Positions 48,181 through 60,349 of a stretch of 64,000 nucleotides of DNA are shown here, in pieces (position 1 is the stretch's first letter; each line of letters starts with the position of its first letter). Position numbers and translations under genes: made by a program. The stretch is from Synchiropus splendidus (taxonomy: Eukaryota; Chordata; Actinopteri; Syngnathiformes; Callionymidae). Under the pieces are notes generated by a model. It was not told the DNA's origin and ran no database searches. It saw only the letters and a list, made by a program, of their open reading frames with translations. The DNA lies in the NCBI RefSeq assembly GCF_027744825.2, contig NC_071334.1, positions 58,099,437-58,163,436 of the forward strand, written 5' to 3'.

Positions 48181-51100
48181 CTGTGCGCTTGACTCACAAA
48201 AACAAATTGCTGTCACACGAAGTAATATTCAGTATCGTTGACAAAATATAAAAATAATAATAATTGTGAAAATTATAATACTACTATTCAACAATATGGA
48301 CTATTTGTACTTAAATTATTACACCGAAGACACAAATGGATTTCAGTGAAAGCAGTCAGATTCTAAAAAGAGTACATTGTTTTCACTCCGTGATCCGCCG
48401 CAATTAAAATAATAGTGTATGCTGCAGACAGAGGGTCTCGAAGGAGCAAAAATTGAGATAATGTTCACCATTAAAACCGACTGTCATGACGTCACTCAAA
48501 ATCAAAAGTAGTTCTAGATAGATAGGCTCATCGTGAGCATAAATTTGTAAAAGTTCCTGCTCACATACCAATAGAGGAGGTTCATCTGCCTTCATTCACT
48601 CAGTTGAAGTCATTAAAACTGCTACAACTTTCTGGATGGAGGCTCATTTTGTCCCCATGAAACCACTATGTCAAGTGGCATTTGCTTGTGTGCCTTAACT
48701 ACTACAAATCATATTTTCATTTCACATTGGCGCCTGAAGAAGTTTGAAGTCCGTCATTAAAAAACTCCTAAATCTATTCAGCAATAAATGCATTTTTAGT
48801 AGATCGTTTTGCCTGTCCCACAATTATTTTACCCCCGAAACCCATTTTGAGCAACAGTAGGCAGCTGTTGAAGGCGAAACACCTGACATTTCTATTCTTC
48901 CAGCACCTGGTAAGAATGAAGCGGAGAACATTAGCAATTAGGCGATAGAATCACCGTTGTCCATAAAGAGTGTTTAAGACACTTAAATGCTGGAGAAAAT
49001 AAATAAATAAAAACTTTAATTTCCAAATAACTAATTCCTCTTTTTTCTGTGCCTACCAGTTGTCCAAAAGCAAAATGTATTGTTTTGCATGTATTTAGCT
49101 AATCTTTTAATCCAGCAACACATACACATGCCATGTGTAACACGATCGGTGTGATGGTCTGTGGACCTCGGCCTACAGATGACAAATGAATACCTAACAC
49201 CAAAAACAAGGGATGCATCCTGTGGCCGAATATATCTGGAGGAATAGTGAAAAAAGGCAATATTTGGCCTCGACAGTGGCGTGTGACGCGATTAAACACC
49301 TTGCAGCGCAGTCTGAACAATGATTTTCACCTGTGATCGACAAAGCGAAGAGAATGTTTTTTAAATTTAAAAATGCGCCGTGAAGGAGGAATGAACTCTA
49401 CTGACGAAGTTCTGGCAACCCTCTCGCCCATTCTCGAAGCGCAGAGAAAAATCTGGCAGCACAATCCTCCACTTTTTTTTGGCCACAAATTTCTACCTAC
49501 AACACATCCCAAAGACAAAGAAAAAGGACCTGGATGCAGACGTACTAAGCAAGACATATCAGGGTGTTAAAAAAAAAGCTGGGCAGCTACTGAGCAGCAA
49601 CTGCTCCAAGTGTCTGGATGGATTCCAAAAAGCAAAGCACTCACTGATGCCTAACAAGCCAGAATCACTGAAGTGGACTGTGTCCAGAGTCAGATCCTGG
49701 CCCATGATAATGGACTACGGAAGTAAAGGAGGCCCAGCAGCTAAGGCAGAAGTCCGACCAACAGTTTGGAGTTCATTAATGGTTGGTGAACACCAATGTT
49801 TGAACACACGATCTACGGATGATGACATCAGGCACTAAACATCAACTAAATAAATGCAGATGAAGAGGAAGAGTCAACAGATCATTCGTGGAAGATGCAA
49901 CAGCAGCTTCCGACGATGAGACACAAGTCATTTGAGCCTCGACAGACACAAGAATTGAGGCTGAATAGCTTCATGTAGCATCAGACATCAGAGAAGCTGT
50001 CACCCATCGAGACAACAAACACTCGACATGTCAGTAAACACACAGTCACAATCCAGAAATGTCCTGTCACTGTCACATGTGTCTGTGAAGCTCCCCACAG
50101 GCTGAAACAGCCACAAAATAAACTGAGAGGAAATTATGCTTTAGCTGCCTGTGATGCAAGACTGGTGAGAAGGCTGTGTCAGAGTGAGTTTGCATTTGTG
50201 TTTTCCATCGATGCATCATTATCGGGAGGTGTAACTTTATCACAGCAGTAATGCCCTAATTAAAAGCTAATGATTTCCTTTAAACTCAGAGCTGCTACCT
50301 AACACCAACTGCACAACGATACACAAACGTTTCACAGCAGAACACGTGTCCACAAATTAGTTCAGAGAGAGCAGAGCAGGAACAGCTGATAACAGCAGAG
50401 CTTCATTTTTCTTACAGAATACACGGAGGTACTTATTGGTAGCTTATTTGATGGTGAATCGAAGAGGAACGTGGAGCAGCAAGCAGTTGTATATAAATAT
50501 AAAAACAGAATTTTGCAGGAGTAAGTTGTTCAATGACCAAAAAAAAAAAAACAAATCTAAATTCTTATTTATACTTGACTAACATTACATTTCAGCTGCC
50601 TCTACACAGCAGTTATCGGATTCATTTCCACTTTCATACTGTTAGGGTTACAGTTGAATTGAATTATTTGGTTGTTACTGTATGTAATCCATGAAAAACC
50701 ATACACCCCGTAACCCTTTAAACCCCGAGACATGCTGTATTGACTGGTACACAGAAATACAATGAAACATAAAATGGCCAACAGCGGTTTGTCTGAAAAT
50801 ATTGAACTAAAAAATGAGTTGTTCTTGTACCCCTTCTCTTCTCTGCTCCAAAAATTTACTACGCTTCATGTAGTCTCATAATTTTTGTTTGAGATGTATA
50901 CTGACACTTTAACGGCTTTGTTACGCTACAAAACACATGGTTATGAAATTAAAACTTGAAAACAAGAGTCAATAATCCATCATATCATTCATGCATTAAT
51001 CCGACCCACAAACCTGGATGGCTGTCATGCTGAGTGAGCCATGTCTACACCTAGACATGACAATGCAAATACATTTGGTGTCGTTTTATGCATTCATTTT

Positions 51101-51250
51101 AACCAAACCTTCACACGTGAACTCCTACATATACAGTATCAATGGAGTGGCCATTCAAATGCTGTGCCCTAATAACATCTACTCAGTATTCAAATGGAAA
51201 TCATCCTCTTCATTCATTTCATTGAACATCCACTCTGTATGAACACACGG

Positions 51251-51279
51251 CTGTGTGTGTGTGTGTGTGTGTGTGTGTG
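51251..51279. repeat. (TG)n microsatellite
   Basis: About 14 TG units, directly preceding copy 3 of the 'GTGGGGAC' repeat family. Confidence 0.9.
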
Positions 51280-51295
51280 CACGTGGTCCATGTGT

Positions 51296-51475
51296 ACTGT
51301 GGCTATACTTGTGGGAACATATCCTCGGAAACACACCTACTTCTGGGGACGCAAGACTCAATTTGAGGATGGAGACAATGAAAATAATTGAATTTTTTAT
51401 CATTGAATTTTTGTTTGGTTTAGGTCCTGGTTAAGGTTAGCCATTTGTTTTGGATGTTTAGGTGAGAGACTGAAA
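51296..51475. repeat. 'GTGGGGAC' interspersed repeat, copy 3
   Basis: It carries tatacttgtgggaac, cttctggggacg, actcaatttgaggatgga and ggttagccatttgttttgga in the same order as copy 2 at 22436-22830. It lies directly after a (TG)n run. Confidence 0.65.
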
Positions 51476-54400
51476 AGAACATACTGTGTGTGTGTGTTTG
51501 AAGGTTTCATTACATCCACTGTGACAAAACCACAGTCATCCCAGATGATCTAAGTAAAACCTCACTAGAGACCTCCAGAATGACCACTAACTCTTCGTAC
51601 TGGCGTGTATCAGAAACATGGACAGACACTTCTAGATTCGCTCTGACTGTGAGGGCCAATGTGCAGGACAAACACTGTCGATCAACAATGTATAGCTGCA
51701 CGTAGCGACAGGCGCAGTCAAGCATGCAAACAAGCACATTCTCCGGGGAGTCAGTGCTGACCTTTTTTTTTTTTAATACTGTAGTTTTCCATACCCAGCC
51801 AAATGTATGTGTTTATTAACAGGGCTTGCCAAGCATCAGAGCACCTCAAGCAGAAATATAACAAAAACAAAACAGTCAAAATCAATTCCATCTTGTAGGC
51901 ATTGCATCTCGACAGAACATCTCTCACTAAATCCTCCCGCTGCCCTGAAAATCACAAACCAACATGTTCATACTAGTTAGGTGAAATGGGCATTTGCCGT
52001 ACAAAGGTTTGGTCATGGAAAAGTAAGATACAACACCAGCAATAAAATCCTGAAGCACAGTCTGAGGACGAAGTCTGAGTGAAACTGTACAAACAACCAC
52101 GCAGTAACAACACATTGAGTGCCGATATTTTCAAGTGTCTGCTTCATGATTGCAGTTGCAGACTCTTTTGCAAGGCTTACTGTATGATATTTAATGGTTC
52201 CTCAAACACACCTTTAAAGCCATCTTAAAGGTATTTGCATTACACTGTATATTGTCACTATAAATCTCACATTTTGATAGGCGCTGTGTGAAAAAGATGA
52301 TCATCATTGCAGCCCACAAGCCAACATCAACAAATAATTATTTGTGGGTTTCCTTTTTTCATTCATGTACACTTCATGACGCATGGTTAGCTTTGTTTAT
52401 TCTTTGTAGCATGCAGCTCTTTGACATCATTAGGTAAAGGCCAAGCGTCAGAGGCAAAACATCAACAAGGAAATACAGATATAATGAGACAGGACCTCCG
52501 TCATCGATGTGACTGCTCTGATTGCTGAAAAATAAACAAATAGAACAGGTGGACATGACATTTCCGTTTTATGTCAGAAATAAGCATCTGCCTGCCGGCG
52601 TTTTTTTTTTCATACAAGACTTCAGTATCCCACTCTTCGTGGCCACTTAATGTGATGGGGAAAGTTGAGAAAACAGTTTGCACGCAAGAATAAAATATGA
52701 AAAGAAAAAGAAAAAAAACAAGGTTATTTGAGAATACTGCATCTATATTTAATTTAAAAATTCTCTATGTATATGTGGACATTTTCAGTTTAAGTCTTTC
52801 TTTAAAGTCATGTTTTGAGGGGCAACAAATAATGGTGGGGAAATGTCCCTCTAGGGAAAAAAATAGTTCTCATGAATTGGAAGTAGATCCTTTAGTGTCT
52901 CGGCTGCAACACCCACCAAGCTATTTAGCTTTAACAGTGAGGAATAGATTTTTCAAATCTCCAGTCACATGCTGAATAAAAGGCTTACATTGATAAAAAC
53001 GCTGCAACTTTTCCAGCCTGATTATATTTTGGCCCAGCAAGAGAGACCAGCATCCATGACTGCAATCATCACAGCATGAACACCATGTGGATAATCACGA
53101 TAAGTGATGACAAAGATGCTTCGCTTATCGTCGTCCCCCTCAGCATCACCCTCCTTCGTGTTCGATCAGAATCCTCCCTGTTCCTGCTGAGAGGCAGCTG
53201 CACGGACACACCTGAGACTGACCTCACACAGCATGGAGGTGAGTCTGTCCTGAAGTTGATCCGCGCAGACGTGATGAAAGATGATGATGACAAATGCTAT
53301 GACATCCCAGCATGCTGAGGAAACAAACTCAAAGTGAGAGCGAGCGTGGAAGGGTCAAATGTCAGACCAGCAGCTGGGCATTAAGAGCAGCATGAAACCT
53401 GACAGTTTGGGAAGAGAAGGAAGGAGGAAAGGACATGTGAGTTTAGCGTCAGTCCACACAAGAGTGTCCAACATCGCCTCGCAAAATAGCCACCAACCAG
53501 CGTAATAGGCACAATCGATTCCTGTGTAAGGAGCCATTAATACAAGGACGGACCAGACGGCAGTGTGAAATATCATCACTGAGAGACAGATGGTTAAATA
53601 TGAACAGATGTCTCTAAGTGATGAGCTTGCACTCATGAGACATTTGTTCGGTCCAGAACATGGAGAGGACGATGTTCCTCCACAAGGTCACATGTGCTGA
53701 CTCCATTTACTGATAATCAGCTGTCGGCACCACACATGCAGCAGCGGCGTGGCAGAATCCACTCAGCCTCCACCAACCTAAAAAGTCACAATAAGTCCTT
53801 TGGCTTTCAACCTCGATAACTTGATTGAGTTTCAATCCTGGATTACAAAGCTTAAGAGACAAAAGGGACAGGTCAAGTTGATTTGATTCGTCAGCTGGGT
53901 GGAATGTGTGGGAGCATTAAGAACCTGCCATAAGGCACAAAATCATGAGCAGCTAAAGCGGAGCGACGGCGGCCGAGGCGGATTAGAATCTGGACACACA
54001 TGACAGAGGCAGGCAGCATCACTTTAATCTGCATATGGTAGCAGTTCACACAGGCTGCGATTAATTAGACGGAGGTGGGGTGAAAGGGGCAGGACAGCCA
54101 TGAATGCAAGGCCTGTCACTATTTCACGAGCAGACACCCTTCACAAGAAAGACATGCTCTTACATGACATGGAAGCTCTGTTTAAACGTATCAGTTTTTA
54201 TCAACACTTTCTCACTCTCAAGTGCCTATTTTCAAGTGGACTGGATGCATTTGTTCTTTCAATTGAACCACAGAAGTCGTGGGCTTTTCATCCTGAAAAA
54301 GAAAGAGGGGGTTGGGGTTAGGATTAGCCATGGGATGGCGCTCCTTCAGCCCCTGTCGCGTAGTATATAAAGCGCCTCAAGCGTCTCTTTAGCACCACCA

Positions 54401-54556
54401 GGAAAGGGCAGAGCCGCATAAGTGCAATACCAAATGACATCCGTATGGAAGTACTGATGGGAGCACCCCAAATGTCCCTCTGTGCATCCCAGCCCGCCTG
54501 CTCAGAACATCACAAGGAGAGTAAAACTTCATTTTGACTCCATTGAAACATAGCAG

Positions 54557-54600
54557 TGAGCACATTCAGTCCATGAACGACCAGTTCAGACAGTTGTTTC
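54557..54600. repeat. 43 bp dispersed repeat, copy a
   Basis: gcagtgagcacattcagtcc continuing to gaccagttcagacagtt resembles the segment at 56857-56899 at about four of five positions. The family is not known to me. Confidence 0.45.
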
Positions 54601-56856
54601 TCTGTTCATAGCTACGTGTCAGGGTGACTTTGTCGTCAACATGGGAAGCGAAAGCACACTTGAAAATGGTTATTGCACTACTTGGGAATAACATTGGAAC
54701 AAGTGAACTAATTCTGAGCTGTCACAATTGGGGGGCGTTGAATTATTTTCAGCCTGTCGACAATTGTGTACTTGCTGTGTAAAACAAAATCAAAAGTTGT
54801 AGTTTACCAAATGTCATTGCTAGTTAAAGCACCATATTGCCGACGTAATTGCTATCAAATTGTCAATTGCTACCGAGCATCACTATCTTTGCATTTCTTA
54901 AATTTAAAATGTATTTTCATTTCACTTCATAGACCAGCAAGAGAGCTTTTGATCATGAGAAACCTTTTTTTTTAGTTTTACTATGACCACTGATGTGTCC
55001 AGGGAGCACTGTGCCTCTGCATCACAGCCACTACTGTGCACAGTATGTGACTAAGTGTGAAAATAACTGTGAAGAGGTATGATAAATTAAATTACAAAAG
55101 ATGTTTAAAAAAATCTATGCATGTTTCTGCGATTACTTGTTTAAGTTAGAGTAAGATAAAAAGAAACCCTGCACGGACGGTGAAAGATTTGAAAACCCTC
55201 TAATCTTCCTGCAGACATGCTTGCTCATGGTGCATGATGCAATCTGACTTCTTGAAACACGTTCAAATCAATACATAAACGTGATTAGAGTCCTACATTC
55301 TTTAATCTGTCTACTTCCATTCATTCGATCACTTTTAAAACAATTTCATCTCACATTGTTTATGTTCACATACTGGAAAATGGAATTGCAAATGAAATGA
55401 ATAAATAAACAAACAAATAAATAAATACAAAACAGCAACAGTTTTTTGGGGGGATGAAACTTCTGTTAAAGAATAACAAGCGAAACCTTCATTCACACAC
55501 CAGGATGCGATACTTCTTATAAGTTTAACCATTAACCAACACTCCTGTTTTGCCAGACAGCTTGCTTCAGACACTATAAATCCTTGCTTCCATATATCAA
55601 ACTAAAACCGTTTAAATGTCTAATGTCATCAAAAAGTGCTGAATAGCTGAAAAGAACAAAATCTGAATCAAAGTACAGACAGTTTTGCCTGGCAGTTTCT
55701 CATGTACCTCCAACAAGTCATCTGGGAAGAGAGAAGTCACTGAAGAAAAAAAACAGAGTCAAATCAAACAGTTGCCTCAAAGTTCTTCCTGACAGGCAAC
55801 AAACCTTACTCACATACTTCATCTGATGAAATCGACAGGGTGTCTTCAAGTCCTAAAATAAGCCTTCAGCTCGACAAGAAAACAGTGAAGAATATCAGTG
55901 AACTAAGAGTGTTCATTTGAAATGTACAGTATAGTGCTTTGATATGATCTGAATATTTCAAAGACAGAAAAAATTGGCCATGAAGGCAGATGTGTTCCAC
56001 AGTTGAAGTGAAACCACAGGAATGACTCCATTTCCACCCAAAGTAAACCATATATTGTGTTTAAGATCACCTCTGTATTAGTGAAGTGTCACCCTCTCAG
56101 CGGGAGCCAGTTTACCGCTGCCATCCCGGACCATTACCTCGGAAAATCCATACACACACACACATGCACAGGCACGGTGAGCTGGCCACTATCTCTTTCA
56201 AGTCTTTCAATTGGTTCTTCTGGATGAGCGGCAGTGGGCCAGCCTGCAGCTCAGCGGGAGAGTTTGGCAGATTGTTAAATGTTATTTGGAGCAGCCAGAG
56301 TAATTCAGAGTCAGTAATTAATCAGGGGAAGATCCCAACCGTCCCCTCAACGGGGTGCGCACTATTGTGTGTGTTGGCGTGTGGCTGGCAGATCGAGGGA
56401 GTAAACCACTGAAACTAAGTTGTTTACTTACTTCAAAGTCAATCGATTGAATCTTTCAGACTGGTACAGAAAATGTCCCCATCTCTTGCAGCTCTCCGGT
56501 CTCACAGAAGAGAGACAGCGCAGGCAATATGAGTGATCGACGCTCTGAGTGCCTATGGTTTCATTAAGCTGCTAACAGAGACCAGCTAATGAGGCGGGAT
56601 GCACTTGTTATTACGGGACACAACATGCACATTAGTTATACTCATCATCTCATCAAGACCAGTGGCCAGTGGAGCCCAAAAGCACACAAATCTCAATACA
56701 TCACGACATGTGGGACATCAATCAGCTTCTAACTGCTTCCATTAAGAAAAATAACAAAATGTAATGAGCCCTTTAACTGTCGCATATTTATAATTTTTGT
56801 TCAAAACAGTAAAAGGATTAGGCTTTAGCAATTGTTTAAACAGTTTATATTGAAGC

Positions 56857-56899
56857 AGAGAGCGCTTTCAGTCAGAGAACAACCAGTTCAGACAGTAGC
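56857..56899. repeat. 43 bp dispersed repeat, copy b
   Basis: gcagagagcgctttcagtca continuing to aaccagttcagacagta is the partner of the segment at 54557-54600, in the same orientation, 2.3 kb away. Confidence 0.45.
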
Positions 56900-59538
56900 T
56901 GGATCAAATCTGGCCTCAGATGTTTTGTTTGCACCGTGCTGTCTTTAGGGAATAATGGATAAAGATTAATAAACAAGTCCAAACTGTCCACTTGTATATG
57001 CTAAAATGTAAGCTTTAATGAACCTGGCAGCCTCGCATTTGCTGTCAATGATGCTGAAGTTGCCAACACTCCAGGTTAGGTAGGACTTGATAGCTTAAGA
57101 GCTACAGGGGAAAGTATAGTACATGTGCCCATGCAACATACTCGCGACAACAGGAGTGTTGAGCTTTATCACTTCATTTAAAACACTATCTCTGCTGTGA
57201 GCTGATTTCCATGTTTGACTCTGTTTTGGTTTGTTTTTAAATGGCAGAGTCTATAATTGGCACTGAAAATAAGGGTCTTAAAGCAGCCTGACATAACATT
57301 TTGACATTATGACATTTTGACATTTTCATGTTTTCGACAATGGTTGTTTTCAAATTGAACAGTCATAACTCCTGAGCTCTAACTATTATGACAACAAACT
57401 TCTAAAACGTTCTCCAAGTGACCTGCCTGACCCAAGTGACCTCCAGGCTCCTTCGAGGCAGTTCTTCCAGGCCACCTTAAATGAATATCCCCATTCATAT
57501 TCAGACATTCAACATCAGAATCAAGATAGTGTTATGACAATCTGTAAGTGCAGGACAAGAGAGTGGCAAAATAAAGCGGGACTGAATGGATGACTATGGA
57601 TCTGTGTATTTTCATTTTCAGTGCGTTAACCAAATAAGATATGTGATCACACTGAAAGAAAATCGAGATTTAAATGCAACACAAAAACCATACTTGGCAG
57701 TCACGCCAAGTATAACCATATAGCTTTCTTGTACTTATGTCCAAAGATCATTAAGTTCACCTCCTGTGACCTACTATCAGTCGAATTTGCTTAGGCCCAT
57801 AAGAGAAACAAGGTAAACAAAAACCTACAGAAAGAGGAGTCAGAAAGGACATGTTCTGAATCGTGCAGGTTTGGAAACCACTGACATGATCAGATTCCAG
57901 ACATGACATGCTAAAGATGGACTCCTCCTGTTTATAATAAACAGAGTATGACGCTTGAAGCGGGTGGATGATGACAACGGAGAGTAAACAGAATATAAAT
58001 GTGATGTTCGCACGAGGGCCTGCTCAGAGGGGAGGCTGTGACAAAGACATGAAAGGACAGAAAAGAGAGGAGAGGCCCAGCTGGAAGGAAACAGCAAACA
58101 CCCGAAGGTTAATTTGCTGATTTTCTCATGAGAGTCAAACAAACAACAGCTGCTTCTGTTTGATTTCGACTCCTGCTCACTGCATCACGAAGGATTAACC
58201 CGAAGGTGACATTCGAAAAATTTATCAGGTGACAGGTCCATACCAAAAAGTTTATGCGTAGACTTAAACACTACACCTAGACTCATATTACTTACGGCGT
58301 AGTTTTTTCAGCCACTGATACATATTACTGTTTTGCTTTTCTTCTCTTCAAGTATGTTCATGAAAAGGGAAGGCGTATGGGTGTGATTGACAGGTGGGAG
58401 GCATCCTCCATCATGAGGACTTTACTGGTTGATATATATTCGTACCCTTATCCATGATCGTGAGCTGTTGGTTGCGACTGGAAAAAAAGTATAAACCAGA
58501 AAAATCTCGGGGGGTCTGGACTCTTCTTTAGAGGTGGAGAAGCTCAAAAGAGAATGGCTGCTATTGCTGAGTGAGATATTCCTCCTTGCTGAGGAAATGT
58601 GGGCAAGTCAATGGGGTTGACCCAGGAGAACCCGGAGAGACTGTGTGTGGCGGTTGTCTTGGGAAGAAATGGTTTTAATGCAAGAAAATGAATGACCTTT
58701 CTGGAATGTATTCATGGACAAGCCTATGGCCTGCAGGTTGTTTTATTTGAGCACAGAATGAATAAAGTTAAAGAGAGAATATACCACTGAACATTCGCCG
58801 TGTTGAGCCAGGTTGACTCCTCAAATTGTCACTTTCTCGTTAAAAAAATTATGCCAATCGGCTCAGTCTTTTGTGTCAAGCTGTTGTTATTCAGTAAATC
58901 AACACCACTGAAAAAAAAATAAAATGCGCCCTTCAGCACTTTGGCCTCTCTACAGACTCACAGTGAAATGCTGCCCAAACGCCTCAGAAACCCTGAATCC
59001 ACAAGGCGCTTGAGTGCCGACCCGACAGTCGCTCAGTAGCACTCGAACAATAAATACAACCATATTTTATTCATGAAAATCCCCTTGAAGCTAAGAGATA
59101 CTTCAGATTACATATTTCATGACGGCATTTGATTCTGGATGTGATTGTCTGTCCCTCCAGTCACAGAGGAGATTTCGAACCTGTGAGAGCCTGGTTGGTT
59201 TTTATGTATTTTTATTGCTCTGAGAATGTCCTGTTGTTAACAGATGGCATGTGTTTCATTTTGTCCTTTGGGACCTTTGTGTAGTGACGCAGCCTTTTCT
59301 TTCACATTTTCTTTCTTTTCTTGTTTTTAACATTACTACGCCTGCGGCAGTGTGAGCGCGGATCGTGTACTTCCTTTCCATTTAAGACTGGAGGGGCTGA
59401 TCGGGTTATTTGAGGGTTGTTGCAGCTTCATCCTGTGCCAGAGTATAGCTGAGAGCCAGAGTTGTATCAGACCCTCTCATTTTGTTTCACCTATCCATCG
59501 GCAATTTGAAAACACAAACATGACATGTAGTTTCTCAC

Positions 59539-59675
59539 CCAGCACGCTGAGCTCGCCGCTTGCTGTGATGTTGTGGTTCTTGTTGGCAGCGGTGCAGCTG
59601 TAACTGCCAGAGTCGTCGTCTGTGACACTTCTGATGATCAGGTTGCTGCCAGCCAGCAGAGAATACTTCTTATTC
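59539..59675 (-). CDS. dcc: dcc exon 5: second half of Ig domain 3
   Basis: The exon is 137 bp, phase 2 in after acceptor ttggcgtag and phase 1 out at GTGCTGG|gtgaga. It encodes [20 protein letters not shown], the second Ig3 cysteine in [14 protein letters not shown] and the closing strand ASGELSVL. An N-linked glycosylation sequon is visible (Asn-Ile-Thr in NHNIT). This is the DCC stretch [20 protein letters not shown]. The following intron (intron 5) is one of the two largest in the window, about 12.1 kb, and lies at the Ig3-Ig4 boundary. Confidence 0.96.
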
Positions 59676-60198
59676 CTACGCCAAGAAGAACACAGGGGTC
59701 ATTACAAAGCGTCTTCCTGCTGATGGCGCTTGGAGAGAATTGTGCTAAAAAGCCTTCAGAACTCTCAGAATTAAACCTTGATTTAGTCTCATGTCAAGAT
59801 TATAGGCAACACTTTTTGATTTTACATGTGCAACATAAAACAAACATACAAATAATAAGCATAAAATACACAAAATCTCTCTTCTATCTACAACAGAATA
59901 TGTTTTTTGTAAGTCGTATACATAGACCTTCAGACCCACACACACCCAGAGAAATCCCGGTTCTCTGGTTTTTATTATGTGCTTTTCCCTTCCACATTAT
60001 TTCCTAATTTTGCCACTCCTGGATTTTCACATAATATAAACAACAAAATTAAAATTTTCAAATATGGATCTAACAAAGCTAAAATGCTTGAACAGTATAA
60101 TGCTAACCCAATGCTAGGATTGTGCCGCTGAATTATACTGTATAAATGAAATTGTAAAAGAGGTGAGGTGAGGTCCCCAAAACTAAGACAGGAAGTAC
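59676..60198 (-). other. dcc: dcc intron 4
   Basis: This is a 523 bp phase-2 intron inside Ig3. It is AT-rich with no recognised element. Confidence 0.9.
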
Positions 60199-60349
60199 CA
60201 GGTCTGGATCAGTTCATCCCCTCTCCTCCACTGGATGCCTGGAGTTGGGTATCCTGAGGCGGAACATTCCAGGACAGCATCCGTTCCAAGCAAAGCAGTT
60301 ACTCTGGATGGGCGCTGAAGGAACTGCACGGTTCTGCTCACTCCAGGTT
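60199..60349 (-). CDS. dcc: dcc exon 4: first half of Ig domain 3
   Basis: The exon is 151 bp, entering in phase 1 after acceptor atcgacag and leaving in phase 2 at ACCTG|gtactt. It encodes EPGVSRTVQFLQRPSRV, the first Ig3 cysteine in AVLECSASG, and the core tryptophan in IQWRRGDELIQTW, where the last tryptophan codon is split across the intron. It corresponds to DCC residues around [20 protein letters not shown], with conservative changes. The donor gtactt is weaker than gtaagt but the frame joins cleanly to exon 5 (W-NKKYSLL). The 523 bp intron that follows is the short one within Ig3. Confidence 0.96.

Larger units (their letters stand above)
47440..59538 (-). other. dcc: dcc intron 5
   Basis: This 12.1 kb phase-1 intron lies at the Ig3-Ig4 boundary. 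It holds a hAT-like relic at 48062-48180, a (TG)n tract and 'GTGGGGAC' repeat copy at 51251-51475, and a pair of related 43 bp segments at 54557 and 56857. Open frames at 49373-49838 and 53076-53318 show no recognisable similarity. The rest appears to be ordinary intronic sequence. Confidence 0.85.

Noticed and set aside
49373..49838. Two overlapping plus-strand frames (65 and 119 codons) suggesting a transposon gene
   Set aside because: Lys-rich wording looked transposase-like, but no known motif, flanking repeat or target duplication could be found.
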